A stretch of 38,681 nt of DNA from Streptomyces sp. ISL-98 (GTDB lineage Bacteria > Actinomycetota > Actinomycetes > Streptomycetales > Streptomycetaceae). The stretch spans positions 1 through 38,681 of the forward strand of contig NZ_JAGGPB010000052.1 of the NCBI RefSeq assembly GCF_018614055.1, given 5' to 3'. This document shows positions 7,056-14,562 of this stretch, piece by piece (positions within the stretch are counted from its first letter, which is position 1; each line of letters begins with the position of its first letter). The translations under genes were made by a program, and so were the position numbers. Below the pieces are notes generated by a model that made no database searches, was not told where the DNA came from, and was given only the letters and a program-made list of their open reading frames with translations.

Positions 7056-9106
7056 GGTGTCGTGCCGTCCCCTCGGTCGAGCGATGCTGCCCCGGCGGGG
7101 GCTGTACGGGCCGACTGGCGGCCCGCGAGAACGATCATGGCGGCGCGCTGGGAGCGCTGTGCCGCGTTGGCGGCCGCGCTCCGGCCGGTCTGCTGCTGGG
7201 CGCGGTCGAGGTCCCGCTGCTGTCGCGCCCTGCGGAGTTCGCCGACGAGTTCGCCGAGGCGGCGGGCGCCGGGGACACCTCGTCCGCCGACGAGCTGCTC
7301 TGCCCGCGCGTCGCGGAACACCGAGCGGATCTCGTCGCCGTTCATCCCGTCCGTCGCCGTGGCGATCCGCTTCAGCAGCCCCGGCCGCACGGCGACCCCG
7401 AAGTGCTTCGCGTGGACCTCGGCAATGGCGGTACGGGCCGAATGGTCCGGGAGGTCGATCTTGATGGGGCGGAACCGGCTGGGCCGCAGGAGCGCATCGT
7501 CGATCAGGTCGATCCTGTTGGTGGTGCCGATGATCAGGACCGGCACTTCGGGCCGGAACCCGTCGAGTTCGGTGAGGAGTTGAGCCACGACGGCGTTGCC
7601 CGCACGGCTGCCTCCGTCGTCGCGGCCGGTGCGCTGGGCGGCGATGGAGTCGAACTCGTCGAAGACGATGACCGCGGGCGCATTGCGCCGCGCCTCGGCG
7701 AACAGGTCCCGTACCTTGCGCTCGCTCTCCCCCACGTACATGTCCGTGATCTCCGGACCGGAGACGACGAGGATCGTCGCTCCGAGCTTGCTGGCGACCG
7801 CCTTCGCGAACAAGGTCTTTCCGGTGCCGGGCGGGCCGTGGAAGATGAAGCCGCGCGGGACGAGATCGTGACGCAGGTGTTCGGGCAGGTCGGCCGCGCC
7901 GCCGACGATGTCCAGCGCCCGCTGCAGTTCGTCCTTGACCTCCTTGTACCCGCCGATGGCCGACAGCGGCACGTCGGGCACCTCGAAGGCGCTCGACGTA
8001 CGGGCCTTGAAGATACGAAGCTCCTGAAGGAGGTCGGCGAACGTCGGCCGGCGCCCCGACTCCTGATCACCGTCGGGGGCGGTGTGGTGGTGGTAGGCGA
8101 AGCGCACGGCGTGCCGGAGCCGGACGGCGTTCATGCCCGCCACGTACTTGTAGAGCCCGGCGGGGTCGAACCCGGAGAACAGCTCCGCCTCGGCTTCCGT
8201 GATCAGGGCCTGCCCGAGCGGCACACGCTCGCTGTCGGCGGTGACCACTTCGCGCGGCAGGATGTCCAGTGCGAGCCGGACGCCGAACCGGCCCGCGAGC
8301 ACCTCGGGGACGACCAGGGACGGGTCGGTGAAGGCCAGCAGGACGCGTTCGCTGCGCTCGTACAGCACATCGGTCAGCTCCCGGGCCTCGGCGGTGAGCG
8401 CGGCGTCGCTGCCGCCCGCCAGCAGGTCGAGGTGGGGTACGACCACGACGTCCTCGGGCGGGGCGTCGGTGACGGCGGTGTGCAGCAGGGCGAGCAGTTC
8501 GGCGCGGCGGCCCGGGCCGAAGCCACCGGGTGCGGCGGCGTCCGTGAGGCTCTCGGCGAGTCGCACGGTCTGCTGGGGGCGCCCGGACCGTCCGGCTATC
8601 TCGGCGGCCAGGTGCTCCACGAGGAGCTTCTCGCAGCGGATGAGTACCGACAGGCCGCTTTCCAAGTAGGCGGCGGCGCGGCTGATTTCGACGTCGTGGG
8701 CGATGAGGACGGCCTCGCGCTCGCTCAGCCGCTTGGGATGCCCGTTCGCCGGTGCCACCGTACGGTCCTGCGGTTTCTGCACCGGGTCGGGAGCACTCGC
8801 CTCCCCGGCACCCGCGGGCTCGTCGTCGGCCGCCCCTCCGGACAGCGCGCCGAGCGGGACACCGGGCGGCAGATAGAGCGGGGTGCCGGGAGCGGGCGGA
8901 TGGTCGAGTACGTCGATGAGCACGCGGCTCAGGGGGAGCCGCAGGTGGTCGTCGACGAGTTCGGTCAGCGACAAGGCGGGGAATTCTTCGAGGAGTTGGC
9001 CGAGGGTGAGGTCCGGGTCGTCCACCGGGGCCATCAGGCAGCGGTCCCGCAGGGCCTGGGGTGTGGTGGACGCGAAGACGAGGCGGCGCTTGGACAGGGG
9101 AACCAC
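7052..9106 (-). CDS. FtsH/CDC48-like AAA+ ATPase with degenerate first AAA module, no protease domain
   Basis: This is about 684 aa. The C-terminal AAA domain is complete: Walker A GPPGTGKT (424-431), the pore-loop region MYVGESERKVR, Walker B VIVFDEFDSI (479-488), sensor 1 TTN (528-530) and arginine fingers in RPSRFR. Residues about 130-290 resemble an earlier AAA module that has lost Walker A: VLIRCEKLLVEHLAAEIA stands where a P-loop should be, followed by VVVVPHLDLL and LLAFTDPSLVVPEVLAGRF. There is no HEXXH, so unlike true FtsH it cannot itself be a metalloprotease, and no transmembrane helix is seen. GTG 9106 sits directly on the GAGAGGAG ribosome-binding site; CTG 9097, 8 bases downstream of it, may be the real start. 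The likely role is unfolding or remodelling of modified targets. Confidence 0.9.
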   Translation of the reverse strand: MVPLSKRRLVFASTTPQALRDRCLMAPVDDPDLTLGQLLEEFPALSLTELVDDHLRLPLSRVLIDVLDHPPAPGTPLYLPPGVPLGALSGGAADDEPAGAGEASAPDPVQKPQDRTVAPANGHPKRLSEREAVLIAHDVEISRAAAYLESGLSVLIRCEKLLVEHLAAEIAGRSGRPQQTVRLAESLTDAAAPGGFGPGRRAELLALLHTAVTDAPPEDVVVVPHLDLLAGGSDAALTAEARELTDVLYERSERVLLAFTDPSLVVPEVLAGRFGVRLALDILPREVVTADSERVPLGQALITEAEAELFSGFDPAGLYKYVAGMNAVRLRHAVRFAYHHHTAPDGDQESGRRPTFADLLQELRIFKARTSSAFEVPDVPLSAIGGYKEVKDELQRALDIVGGAADLPEHLRHDLVPRGFIFHGPPGTGKTLFAKAVASKLGATILVVSGPEITDMYVGESERKVRDLFAEARRNAPAVIVFDEFDSIAAQRTGRDDGGSRAGNAVVAQLLTELDGFRPEVPVLIIGTTNRIDLIDDALLRPSRFRPIKIDLPDHSARTAIAEVHAKHFGVAVRPGLLKRIATATDGMNGDEIRSVFRDARAEQLVGGRGVPGARRLGELVGELRRARQQRDLDRAQQQTGRSAAANAAQRSQRAAMIVLAGRQSARTAPAGAASLDRGDGTTP

Positions 9107-9111
9107 TCCTC

Positions 9112-10053
9112 TCAGCCGGTTGCGGGCAGGTTCAGCCGGTAGCGGCGTACGAGCTCGACGGCCGGCTGGTGCCCGGCCAGCAGGGGCCGGGTCGCCGGCA
9201 GGCCGGGGTGCCGTCGGGACAGGTCCGCGAGCGGCGCCCAGAACCGGACGGTGGCGAGCGTGAGTTCGTCGGGCAGCGCCCGGACCGCGAGGCGCCGCCG
9301 CGCCGCGCGTACCTGGTGATCCCACTCTGTTCCGTACCGCAGGCGGGCGGCGAGATAGGTGTCCAGTACGACCTCCGGGTAGTCGGCGGAGAGGCGGGCC
9401 AGCAGCTGGGACCGCCAGTCCAGCACCGGCGCGTGACCGTGCCAGGCGGCGAGTCCGTTGCACAGGAGGCGGCGCCCTGCCGGGCGGGTGACGAGTGCGG
9501 CGGCCGTACGGACGGCGCCGGTGGCCCCCCGGGAGAGCGGCCCGGCCGCGGGGCGGTACAGCACTGCGGTCAGCGGGGAGGCGTCCAGCAGTACCTCGCC
9601 CATGCGCAGTTCGTTCTCCTCGGCCTCGGCGCGGCCCATCGCCACTGCTCCCTGCGGGGCGGCCTGCTTTCCCTCGAAGCGCGGTACGCCGCTCAGGAAG
9701 GGGGCGACGACGGCATGGCGGGCGAGCGCGTCGGACCAGCCGCCGCCTCGCTCCGACAGGCTTCGGGGCGGCAGCGCCTCGGCGACCGCGCACGCGGACT
9801 CCGGTTCCATCCGGCCGCCGATCGCCGCCGCGAGCAGTACACCACCGGCGCCCGCCGGTTCCGGGTCGCCGAGCGGTGGCCGGCCCGCGCCGTGACGCGC
9901 CGCGAAGTGGCGGATGAGCTCCGCCAGGGCCGTGCGTACCTCCGCGCCGGGGTCGATGAGGCCGGAGGTGTGCTGGAGGGGGCCGCCGGGCGGCTGGCCC
10001 GTCCCTTCGACCGCCCAGCGCAGCACTCGCAGGGCGGTGGTCAGGGCGTTCAC
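9112..10053 (-). CDS. Unknown protein between JAB peptidase and AAA+ ATPase
   Basis: This 313-aa protein starts at GTG 10053, overlapping the stop of the JAB gene as GTGA, and ends 5 bases before the ATPase start. It is predicted mostly alpha-helical and rich in Ala, Arg and Leu, with no membrane segment, Cys cluster or enzyme motif that I recognise. It has aromatic- and Arg-rich stretches such as RYGTEWDHQVRAARRRLAV. Its location between the deconjugating peptidase and the FtsH-like unfoldase suggests an adaptor or substrate-recognition subunit; this is inference only. Confidence 0.7.
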   Translation of the reverse strand: MNALTTALRVLRWAVEGTGQPPGGPLQHTSGLIDPGAEVRTALAELIRHFAARHGAGRPPLGDPEPAGAGGVLLAAAIGGRMEPESACAVAEALPPRSLSERGGGWSDALARHAVVAPFLSGVPRFEGKQAAPQGAVAMGRAEAEENELRMGEVLLDASPLTAVLYRPAAGPLSRGATGAVRTAAALVTRPAGRRLLCNGLAAWHGHAPVLDWRSQLLARLSADYPEVVLDTYLAARLRYGTEWDHQVRAARRRLAVRALPDELTLATVRFWAPLADLSRRHPGLPATRPLLAGHQPAVELVRRYRLNLPATG

Positions 10054-11066
10054 GGCTCCCTCGCCCAGTAGGGGGCGGTGGTCATCGTGTCGGTCCCGTT
10101 GCGGCGGTAGAGGCGCAGTACGCGCGACGTCTGGTCGATGTTGACGAGGGCCGCGACCTGCCACGGGCGCTGGAAGGTGGTCGTGTGGAGGTCTACGTCG
10201 GCCGACGAGAGCCCGAAGCGGTCCGTGGCCGGGAACAGGTGCGTGTGGTACCAGCCGACGAGGCTCTCGCCCCTGGCCCGTGCGGCGAGCGATTCACCGA
10301 TCCTGAGGTAGCTCTCGCCGGTGAAGGTGAAGTGCAGGAGGGAGGCGCCGGTGCGTTCGGCGGGGATCGCCACGGTCACCTCCACCAGGTGGCCGTCCGG
10401 GTGTTCGGCGTTGCGGTGGACGTGCCCCGCGAGGAATCCGCCCTCCTCGACCTCGCGCGAGAACGGCCGCGCGCCGGTCAGTGCCCGGTGCACCCGTGCG
10501 TGGAGCACCACCGCGACCGGTTCGGACACGGCCTCCACGGTGGGTTCGGCGATGCCGAGTTCCTGGAGGGTCGCAACGGGCGGCTCCGGTTCCGGCACTT
10601 CCTCGATCCCGAAGAGGCGCCGCCTGGGTCCGCCGACGGCGATCTCGACCCGGTTGGCGGCCACGGGTTTCGGCCGGACGAGGGCGACCTTCTCCAGCCC
10701 GGGCCCGCGGATCCCGAAGCCCCAGTGCGTCTCCTCGGGGAGCCTCTCGCCCAGGAGTTCCTGCAGGGGCCTGCCTACGATTTCGCGCAGCGCGTGCGGG
10801 TGCTGGTAGAGCACGGTGTCCCCGCGGACGATCCGTACCTTGACGTAGCCGTGGCTGCCCCTGAGGTTGATGACGGAGGGTGTGCCCCGGACCGGCGCGC
10901 GGTCGGTGAGGGGCAGGAAGGACAGCTCGATCGTGGCCCCCTCCAGCGACTGGCCGACCATGGGCTCCAGGACGCTGCGCAGGAGGGGCAGCAACGGCAG
11001 GCGCCCGGCCCGTACGTAGTCGTCGCTGCGGAAGAGTTCCACGTCGATGCCCGCCGGGGTACTCAT
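10050..11066 (-). CDS. JAB/JAMM (MPN) metallopeptidase, deubiquitinase-like
   Basis: This 338-aa protein is the probable isopeptidase or processing protease of the ubiquitin-like cassette. The C-terminal JAB domain keeps the zinc site: Glu in VEEGGFLAG (207/208), HxH in GWYHTHLF (274, 276), then SSAD with Ser287 and Asp290. Residues 1-160 form a separate N-terminal region (strand-rich, ending in a PEPEPPV linker), possibly a modifier-binding domain. ATG 11066 overlaps the stop of the E2 gene as ATGA. Caution: the reading frame is open far upstream, so an automated caller may fuse this gene to the N-terminus of the frameshifted E2 protein as an artificial 863-aa product. In known bacterial ubiquitin-like operons JAB proteins mature the modifier or remove it. 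Confidence 0.88.
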   Translation of the reverse strand: MSTPAGIDVELFRSDDYVRAGRLPLLPLLRSVLEPMVGQSLEGATIELSFLPLTDRAPVRGTPSVINLRGSHGYVKVRIVRGDTVLYQHPHALREIVGRPLQELLGERLPEETHWGFGIRGPGLEKVALVRPKPVAANRVEIAVGGPRRRLFGIEEVPEPEPPVATLQELGIAEPTVEAVSEPVAVVLHARVHRALTGARPFSREVEEGGFLAGHVHRNAEHPDGHLVEVTVAIPAERTGASLLHFTFTGESYLRIGESLAARARGESLVGWYHTHLFPATDRFGLSSADVDLHTTTFQRPWQVAALVNIDQTSRVLRLYRRNGTDTMTTAPYWAREP

Positions 11067-12641
11067 CGGCCGTCGACGGGTTCGACGAGGTTGGGGTAGC
11101 GGGGTGCGTCCCGCAGGGCGGGCGCGGCGACGCTGCCGTTGATCGCAATGATCCGGTCCTGGTGCTCGTCGACCCACTGCGCCGCGGTGCGGTCGTAGAA
11201 GTTTCCGCGGACCCGGGGATTGCCGTCGGGACCGAGTTCGCCGGTCGGCTCGAACAGTGAGTAGTTCCGGAAGCCCGCCATGTCGACGAGCATCTGACAC
11301 AGCGTTCCGAAGCTGAGCGACGGCTGGTACGACTCGGCCAGCAGCCCGAGGCACACCAGGCCCTTGCTCTGCGCGTAGGCGCGCGACTGTTCGCAGTCGT
11401 AGTTCGGGAAGACGTTGGGGTGGAAGACGGGGGTCAGCCAGTAGACCTCGGGCGCCGTCTCCGGGAACTCCGGGCCGAGTTGGATCAGTACGACATGGTG
11501 CGTGATCTCGGGCGGTTCGCCGCCGGGTGAAGTGGGCGGGCCGAAGCTCAACTGCTCGAATTCCACCTCGAATTCGGTGGGCAGCAGCGCCGAGTCCGCG
11601 CTGACGCCGAAGCCGGGGTGACTCTCGGCGTAGGCGACGATCTGGTTGCGCACCCGGTAGAGGGCGTCCTGCCGGTCGAGGGGGTTGACCGCCCCGGCCG
11701 TGGTCTCGAAGCCGACCCGCATACGGTCCCCGTCCTGGACGCCCGACTCGTGGAGGGTGGCGTCGGGGTCCAGACGGCGGCCCTGGCCGTCGGCCTGGAC
11801 ATGGTCGATGACGGTGGATCGGGTGGCATCGGTGAACCCCGGGCCGTACTGGTCCACCACTTCGGCCGCGACGTCGCTGTTCGCCTGCTGGGCCGGTGCG
11901 TCGATGAGCCGGAACTGCCTGCCGTCCGGGCCTTCGACGAAGAGCTGGTGCAGCAGGTAGTCGGGCTGTCCCGGTGCGACGACGGTCCAGCCGAACAGCG
12001 TGTCCCGTAACCCTTCCCGTACGACATCGGGCTGGTCCGTCGACGCGGAAGGAGACGGCGTGGGCGGTCGACCAGACCTCTCTGGGGCGCAGGCCCAGCG
12101 CGGTGAGGGCGGTCGCCGCCCGCCGCCGGTCGTTCTCGGAGTCCGCGCGGACGATCACGTGGCACATGGGCTCGGACCGGTGCTCGGCGGTCGCCGCCGC
12201 GGCCGGGGCGGTGGGCGGGACAGCGGGCTGCGGCACAGGCTGCGGAGTGGGCACAGGAGCGGGAGCCGGAGCGCCGGCGGCCGGCGGGAGGATGCCGTAC
12301 GTCTGGGCGAGGTCCACCAGGGTCGGGTTGGCGCTGTACACGCGGACCGCGATGGTGATCAGCTGCCGGTAGGGCGACGCGACGACCCCGTTGCTGAGGT
12401 CGACGAAGATTTCCGTCCATGTCTCTTCGGGCTTCGCGCCGACGAAGTTGGGGCGCCTTCCGCGGGGGAATCCGATGCGGTCGAGGATTCCGGCCGCCTC
12501 TTTGTCGGTTCCGTAGATGCTCGCCAGTACCTCCAGCAGTCGGTAGCGGTCCTCCCTGCTGATGGGGATCTCCGGCTGCGGCGCCGGGCCTGCCGCGTCT
12601 CGGGGTTCGGGCGGGCCGTTCAGGAACTCAGCTGATGCCAT
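11063..12641 (-). CDS. EAD - ubiquitin-like - E2 conjugating enzyme, interrupted by a frameshift
   Basis: This is one gene read in two frames. From ATG 12641 to about 12044 it encodes an EAD1-like domain (about 28-112), a Pro-rich linker, and the start of a conserved domain (CHVIVRADSEN ... EVWSTAHAVSFRV). The continuation (DVVREGLRDTLFGWTVV) lies in the +1 frame and runs to 11063. That part has no ATG/GTG before 11860 and a stop further upstream, so it cannot stand alone. It encodes a ubiquitin-like beta-grasp stretch (RRLDPDATLHESGVQDGDRM, like the ubiquitin C-terminal half) and a UBC/E2 fold with HPN (VFHPNVFPNYD) and the catalytic Cys in GLVCLG, codon 11351-11353. The intact protein would be about 526 aa. 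The start overlaps the E1 gene by 22 bases. The domain set implies conjugation of a small modifier, with EAD pairing to the CHAT protein. Confidence 0.82.
12030..12060 (-). other. Frameshift site inside the EAD-Ubl-E2 gene
   Basis: Protein similarity of style and composition passes from one frame to the next near GTCGAC (12039-12044). Upstream, the frame beginning at 12641 reads SFRVDGP; downstream, the coherent E2 protein is read one base later as STDQPDVVREG. Joining them needs one base skipped (or two restored). No obvious slippery heptamer or long homopolymer is present, so a sequencing or assembly error or a real inactivating mutation is likelier than programmed frameshifting. Confidence 0.7.
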
Positions 12642-13711
12642 GTGTACTCCCCCCTCGGCTGCCGGACGGGCAGGATCTCCTGAGGGGGCACTCCGAGCTC
12701 GGTCAGTCGGGCGTCCGGAGCGGCATCCCTGAGGCGATTACTGAACCGCGGTCGCCGCAGGCGGCCGCACTGGTCACATCGTGAGAACGGCGTGTCGGCC
12801 ACTGCCCGGTCGCCGACGGTTTCAGCGTAGCCCCGGCAGGCCCGGCAGCGTACGGGAAGTGGAAACTGCGACCACGTGAGTGGCTCGCCACCGAACGGCA
12901 GTACGGCGGTCAACTCCCCTGCTGTGGCACGGTGATTGAGCGCGCAGGGCGTGATGTCGCCCTGAATCGGACGGTGGTGCGGGCAGTCGCGTGCGCGGGT
13001 CATCACGACGGGCGCCGTGCGGCCCGTCAGGGATTCGATGCGCAGCATGCGGTAGGGGGGCGGCGTGCCGAGGACGCTGCACAGCGCGGCCTGTGTCATC
13101 CAGGCGGCGACCAGGGCGGTCGTACCGATGGATGTGCCGAGCTGGCCGGCCGTCGTGTCGTCCAGGCAGCTCCAGGGGACGTCGGCGCTGCTTCGCTGAT
13201 GTGCCGTCAGTGTGCAGCCGTAACAGGCTTCCTGTGTGTCGAGCCGCAGGCGTACCTCCCCTTCCCAGGGGCCGGTAGCGCCGTCCACGAGCGGTGCTTC
13301 GACGAGTGCGCACCGGCCCAGCAGGCGCATGCGGGAGCGCAGGCTGTCCAGGCAGCCCAGCACCACGTCGGCCGCGGCGAGTTCGCCCAGTCCCACGCCT
13401 GCGGCGAGGTCGCGCACCCGGGGCTCGACGACGACGGTGGCCGACAGGCGTCGCAGAGCTTCGGCGGCGGCTTCCGTCTTGGGCCGTCCGATGTCGTCGG
13501 GGCCGAAGAGGACGGAACGGCTCAGGTTGGTGGTCTCCACTGTGTCGGGGTCGCAGAGGACCAGCCTGCCGATCCCGGCCAGGGCCAGGTTCTTGGCCGC
13601 CTCGTTCCCCAGCGCGCCGAGCCCGACGACGACGGCCGTGGCCCCGGCGAACGTATCGGGATCCCATCCCGGTACGAGCCGCTCACGTGCGAACCGGTCC
13701 TCCCCCGCCAT
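12620..13711 (-). CDS. E1/ThiF-like ubiquitin-activating adenylyltransferase
   Basis: This 363-aa protein has an E1/ThiF Rossmann fold that would adenylate the C-terminus of a ubiquitin-like modifier with ATP. The nucleotide loop is GLGALG (30-35); DPDTVETTNLSR (54-65) supplies the acidic and Arg/Asn active-site residues; CYGC (163-166) is the probable catalytic or zinc cysteine pair. A C-terminal zinc ribbon is formed by CRAC and, about 25 residues later, CDQC. It starts 6 bases after the RING gene, and its 3' end overlaps the E2 gene by 22 bases. E1 next to E2, RING and JAB genes is the arrangement of bacterial ubiquitin-like conjugation operons rather than of thiamine or molybdopterin synthesis, whose other genes are absent. 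Confidence 0.92.
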   Translation of the reverse strand: MAGEDRFARERLVPGWDPDTFAGATAVVVGLGALGNEAAKNLALAGIGRLVLCDPDTVETTNLSRSVLFGPDDIGRPKTEAAAEALRRLSATVVVEPRVRDLAAGVGLGELAAADVVLGCLDSLRSRMRLLGRCALVEAPLVDGATGPWEGEVRLRLDTQEACYGCTLTAHQRSSADVPWSCLDDTTAGQLGTSIGTTALVAAWMTQAALCSVLGTPPPYRMLRIESLTGRTAPVVMTRARDCPHHRPIQGDITPCALNHRATAGELTAVLPFGGEPLTWSQFPLPVRCRACRGYAETVGDRAVADTPFSRCDQCGRLRRPRFSNRLRDAAPDARLTELGVPPQEILPVRQPRGEYTWHQLSS

Positions 13712-13717
13712 CGGCCG

Positions 13718-14359
13718 CTACTCCCGTACGGCGACGAGCTTGACGGGGCAGATTTTCAGCCGGCCCTCGGGCCGCCAGCTCTCCCAGCAGACCAGCCCGG
13801 CGGCGGGATCCCGGTGGACGGCCGCGCCGCATGCGGGGCTGGCCGGGGAGCAGGGACAGAGCACCACGTGTTCTCCGGCTCGGAAGGTGTGTGCGCAGTA
13901 CAGGCAGCGGGGCGGCCTGGCCCCATGGACGGCGGGGCGGGCCACCTGCCAGTCGTCCGCTGTCAGCGGGGCGACCGGCACGCCGTCGACCGGAGGCCAG
14001 GTGGCCAGCACTCCCGCCGCGAATTCGGTAGAGGCTGTGGAGTCCGTGGAGTGGCCGCCGGGGCCCTCCGGCTCCTCTCCGGGTCCGGCCGCGCAGACCA
14101 GGGCCGGGTCGAGGTGGGCAACGTCGTCCGGGGCCACACCACTGCCCGCCGCTCCGCCGTCCCCCACGCGCACCGGGTCGCCGCGCCGGAAGCTCTGGCC
14201 GCACGTCGTGCACAGCCGGTGGTTCCACGGGGAGGAGACGTGCGTGACGGCCGTTTCGCCGGTCCGGCCGGTTTCCTCCTGCGGGTCGAGACCCGCCGCC
14301 ATGCCCGCTTCGAAGGCGCGGTCCGCCAGGGCGTCGTCATCGTCGTCGGCTACCCGCAC
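13718..14359 (-). CDS. RING-like zinc-binding protein, E3 ligase candidate
   Basis: This 213-aa protein carries two similar treble-clef motifs. The second is nearly complete: CLYC (152-155), then CPC (168-170), C177, H182 and CW (191-192), the C-x2-C / C-x-C / C-x4-H / CW layout of bacterial RING domains. The first, CTTCGQSFRRGDPVRV (50-65) with a later Cys89, looks like a partial duplicate of CLYCAHTFRAGEHVV. Acidic and Pro/Ser-rich linkers surround them. Being directly upstream of E1 and E2 genes, it is the natural E3 or E2-adaptor candidate. GTG 14359 overlaps the upstream 70-aa gene by 10 bases. E3 activity is inferred; a structural zinc role is also possible. Confidence 0.8.
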   Translation of the reverse strand: MRVADDDDDALADRAFEAGMAAGLDPQEETGRTGETAVTHVSSPWNHRLCTTCGQSFRRGDPVRVGDGGAAGSGVAPDDVAHLDPALVCAAGPGEEPEGPGGHSTDSTASTEFAAGVLATWPPVDGVPVAPLTADDWQVARPAVHGARPPRCLYCAHTFRAGEHVVLCPCSPASPACGAAVHRDPAAGLVCWESWRPEGRLKICPVKLVAVRE

Positions 14360-14562
14360 AGCATCTGCTCCATCGGGCCTTCACCGAGCGCGTCGAGTAC
14401 GTCTTCCACGGCGCGGGGCCGCAGCGCGTCGCCGATCACCTCGATTCCGGATTCGGTGACGCGGATACGGACGTGGACGAGATTTCCGTGCGGATGGTCC
14501 GCGTACTCTTCCGGCCCTATGAGATCGGGGATCGCCTCGGTGAAGACATGGTCCGTGGTCAC
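14350..14562 (-). CDS. 70-aa protein with C-terminal Cys-Gly, candidate modifier or radical SAM substrate
   Basis: The gene starts at GTG 14562 (GGTGGGGGA about 7 bases upstream), overlapping the radical SAM stop as GTGA. The protein opens TTDHVFTEAIPDLIG, has strand-like NLVHVRIRVTESGIEVIG, a helix AVEDVLDALG, and ends MLCG. A free C-terminal glycine is what E1 enzymes adenylate, and the operon shows no other free-standing ubiquitin-like protein, so this is the best modifier candidate. A clear beta-grasp cannot be confirmed by eye. Because it sits between a radical SAM enzyme and E1/RING genes, it could equally be the peptide modified by the radical SAM enzyme, or an unrelated small subunit. 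Confidence 0.7.
   Translation of the reverse strand: MTTDHVFTEAIPDLIGPEEYADHPHGNLVHVRIRVTESGIEVIGDALRPRAVEDVLDALGEGPMEQMLCG

Noticed and set aside
7052..9106. True FtsH protease
   Set aside because: No HEXXH zinc site and no transmembrane helix.
10050..12641. A single 863-aa protein joining the EAD to the JAB peptidase
   Set aside because: The middle third is Arg/Pro/Gly-rich shadow translation, while the +1 frame there encodes a clear ubiquitin-like/E2 protein with HPN and catalytic Cys; the JAB gene has its own ATGA start.
12620..13711. E1 gene as thiamine or molybdopterin ThiF/MoeB
   Set aside because: No thi or moa/moe genes nearby; E2, RING and JAB neighbours point to a ubiquitin-like pathway.
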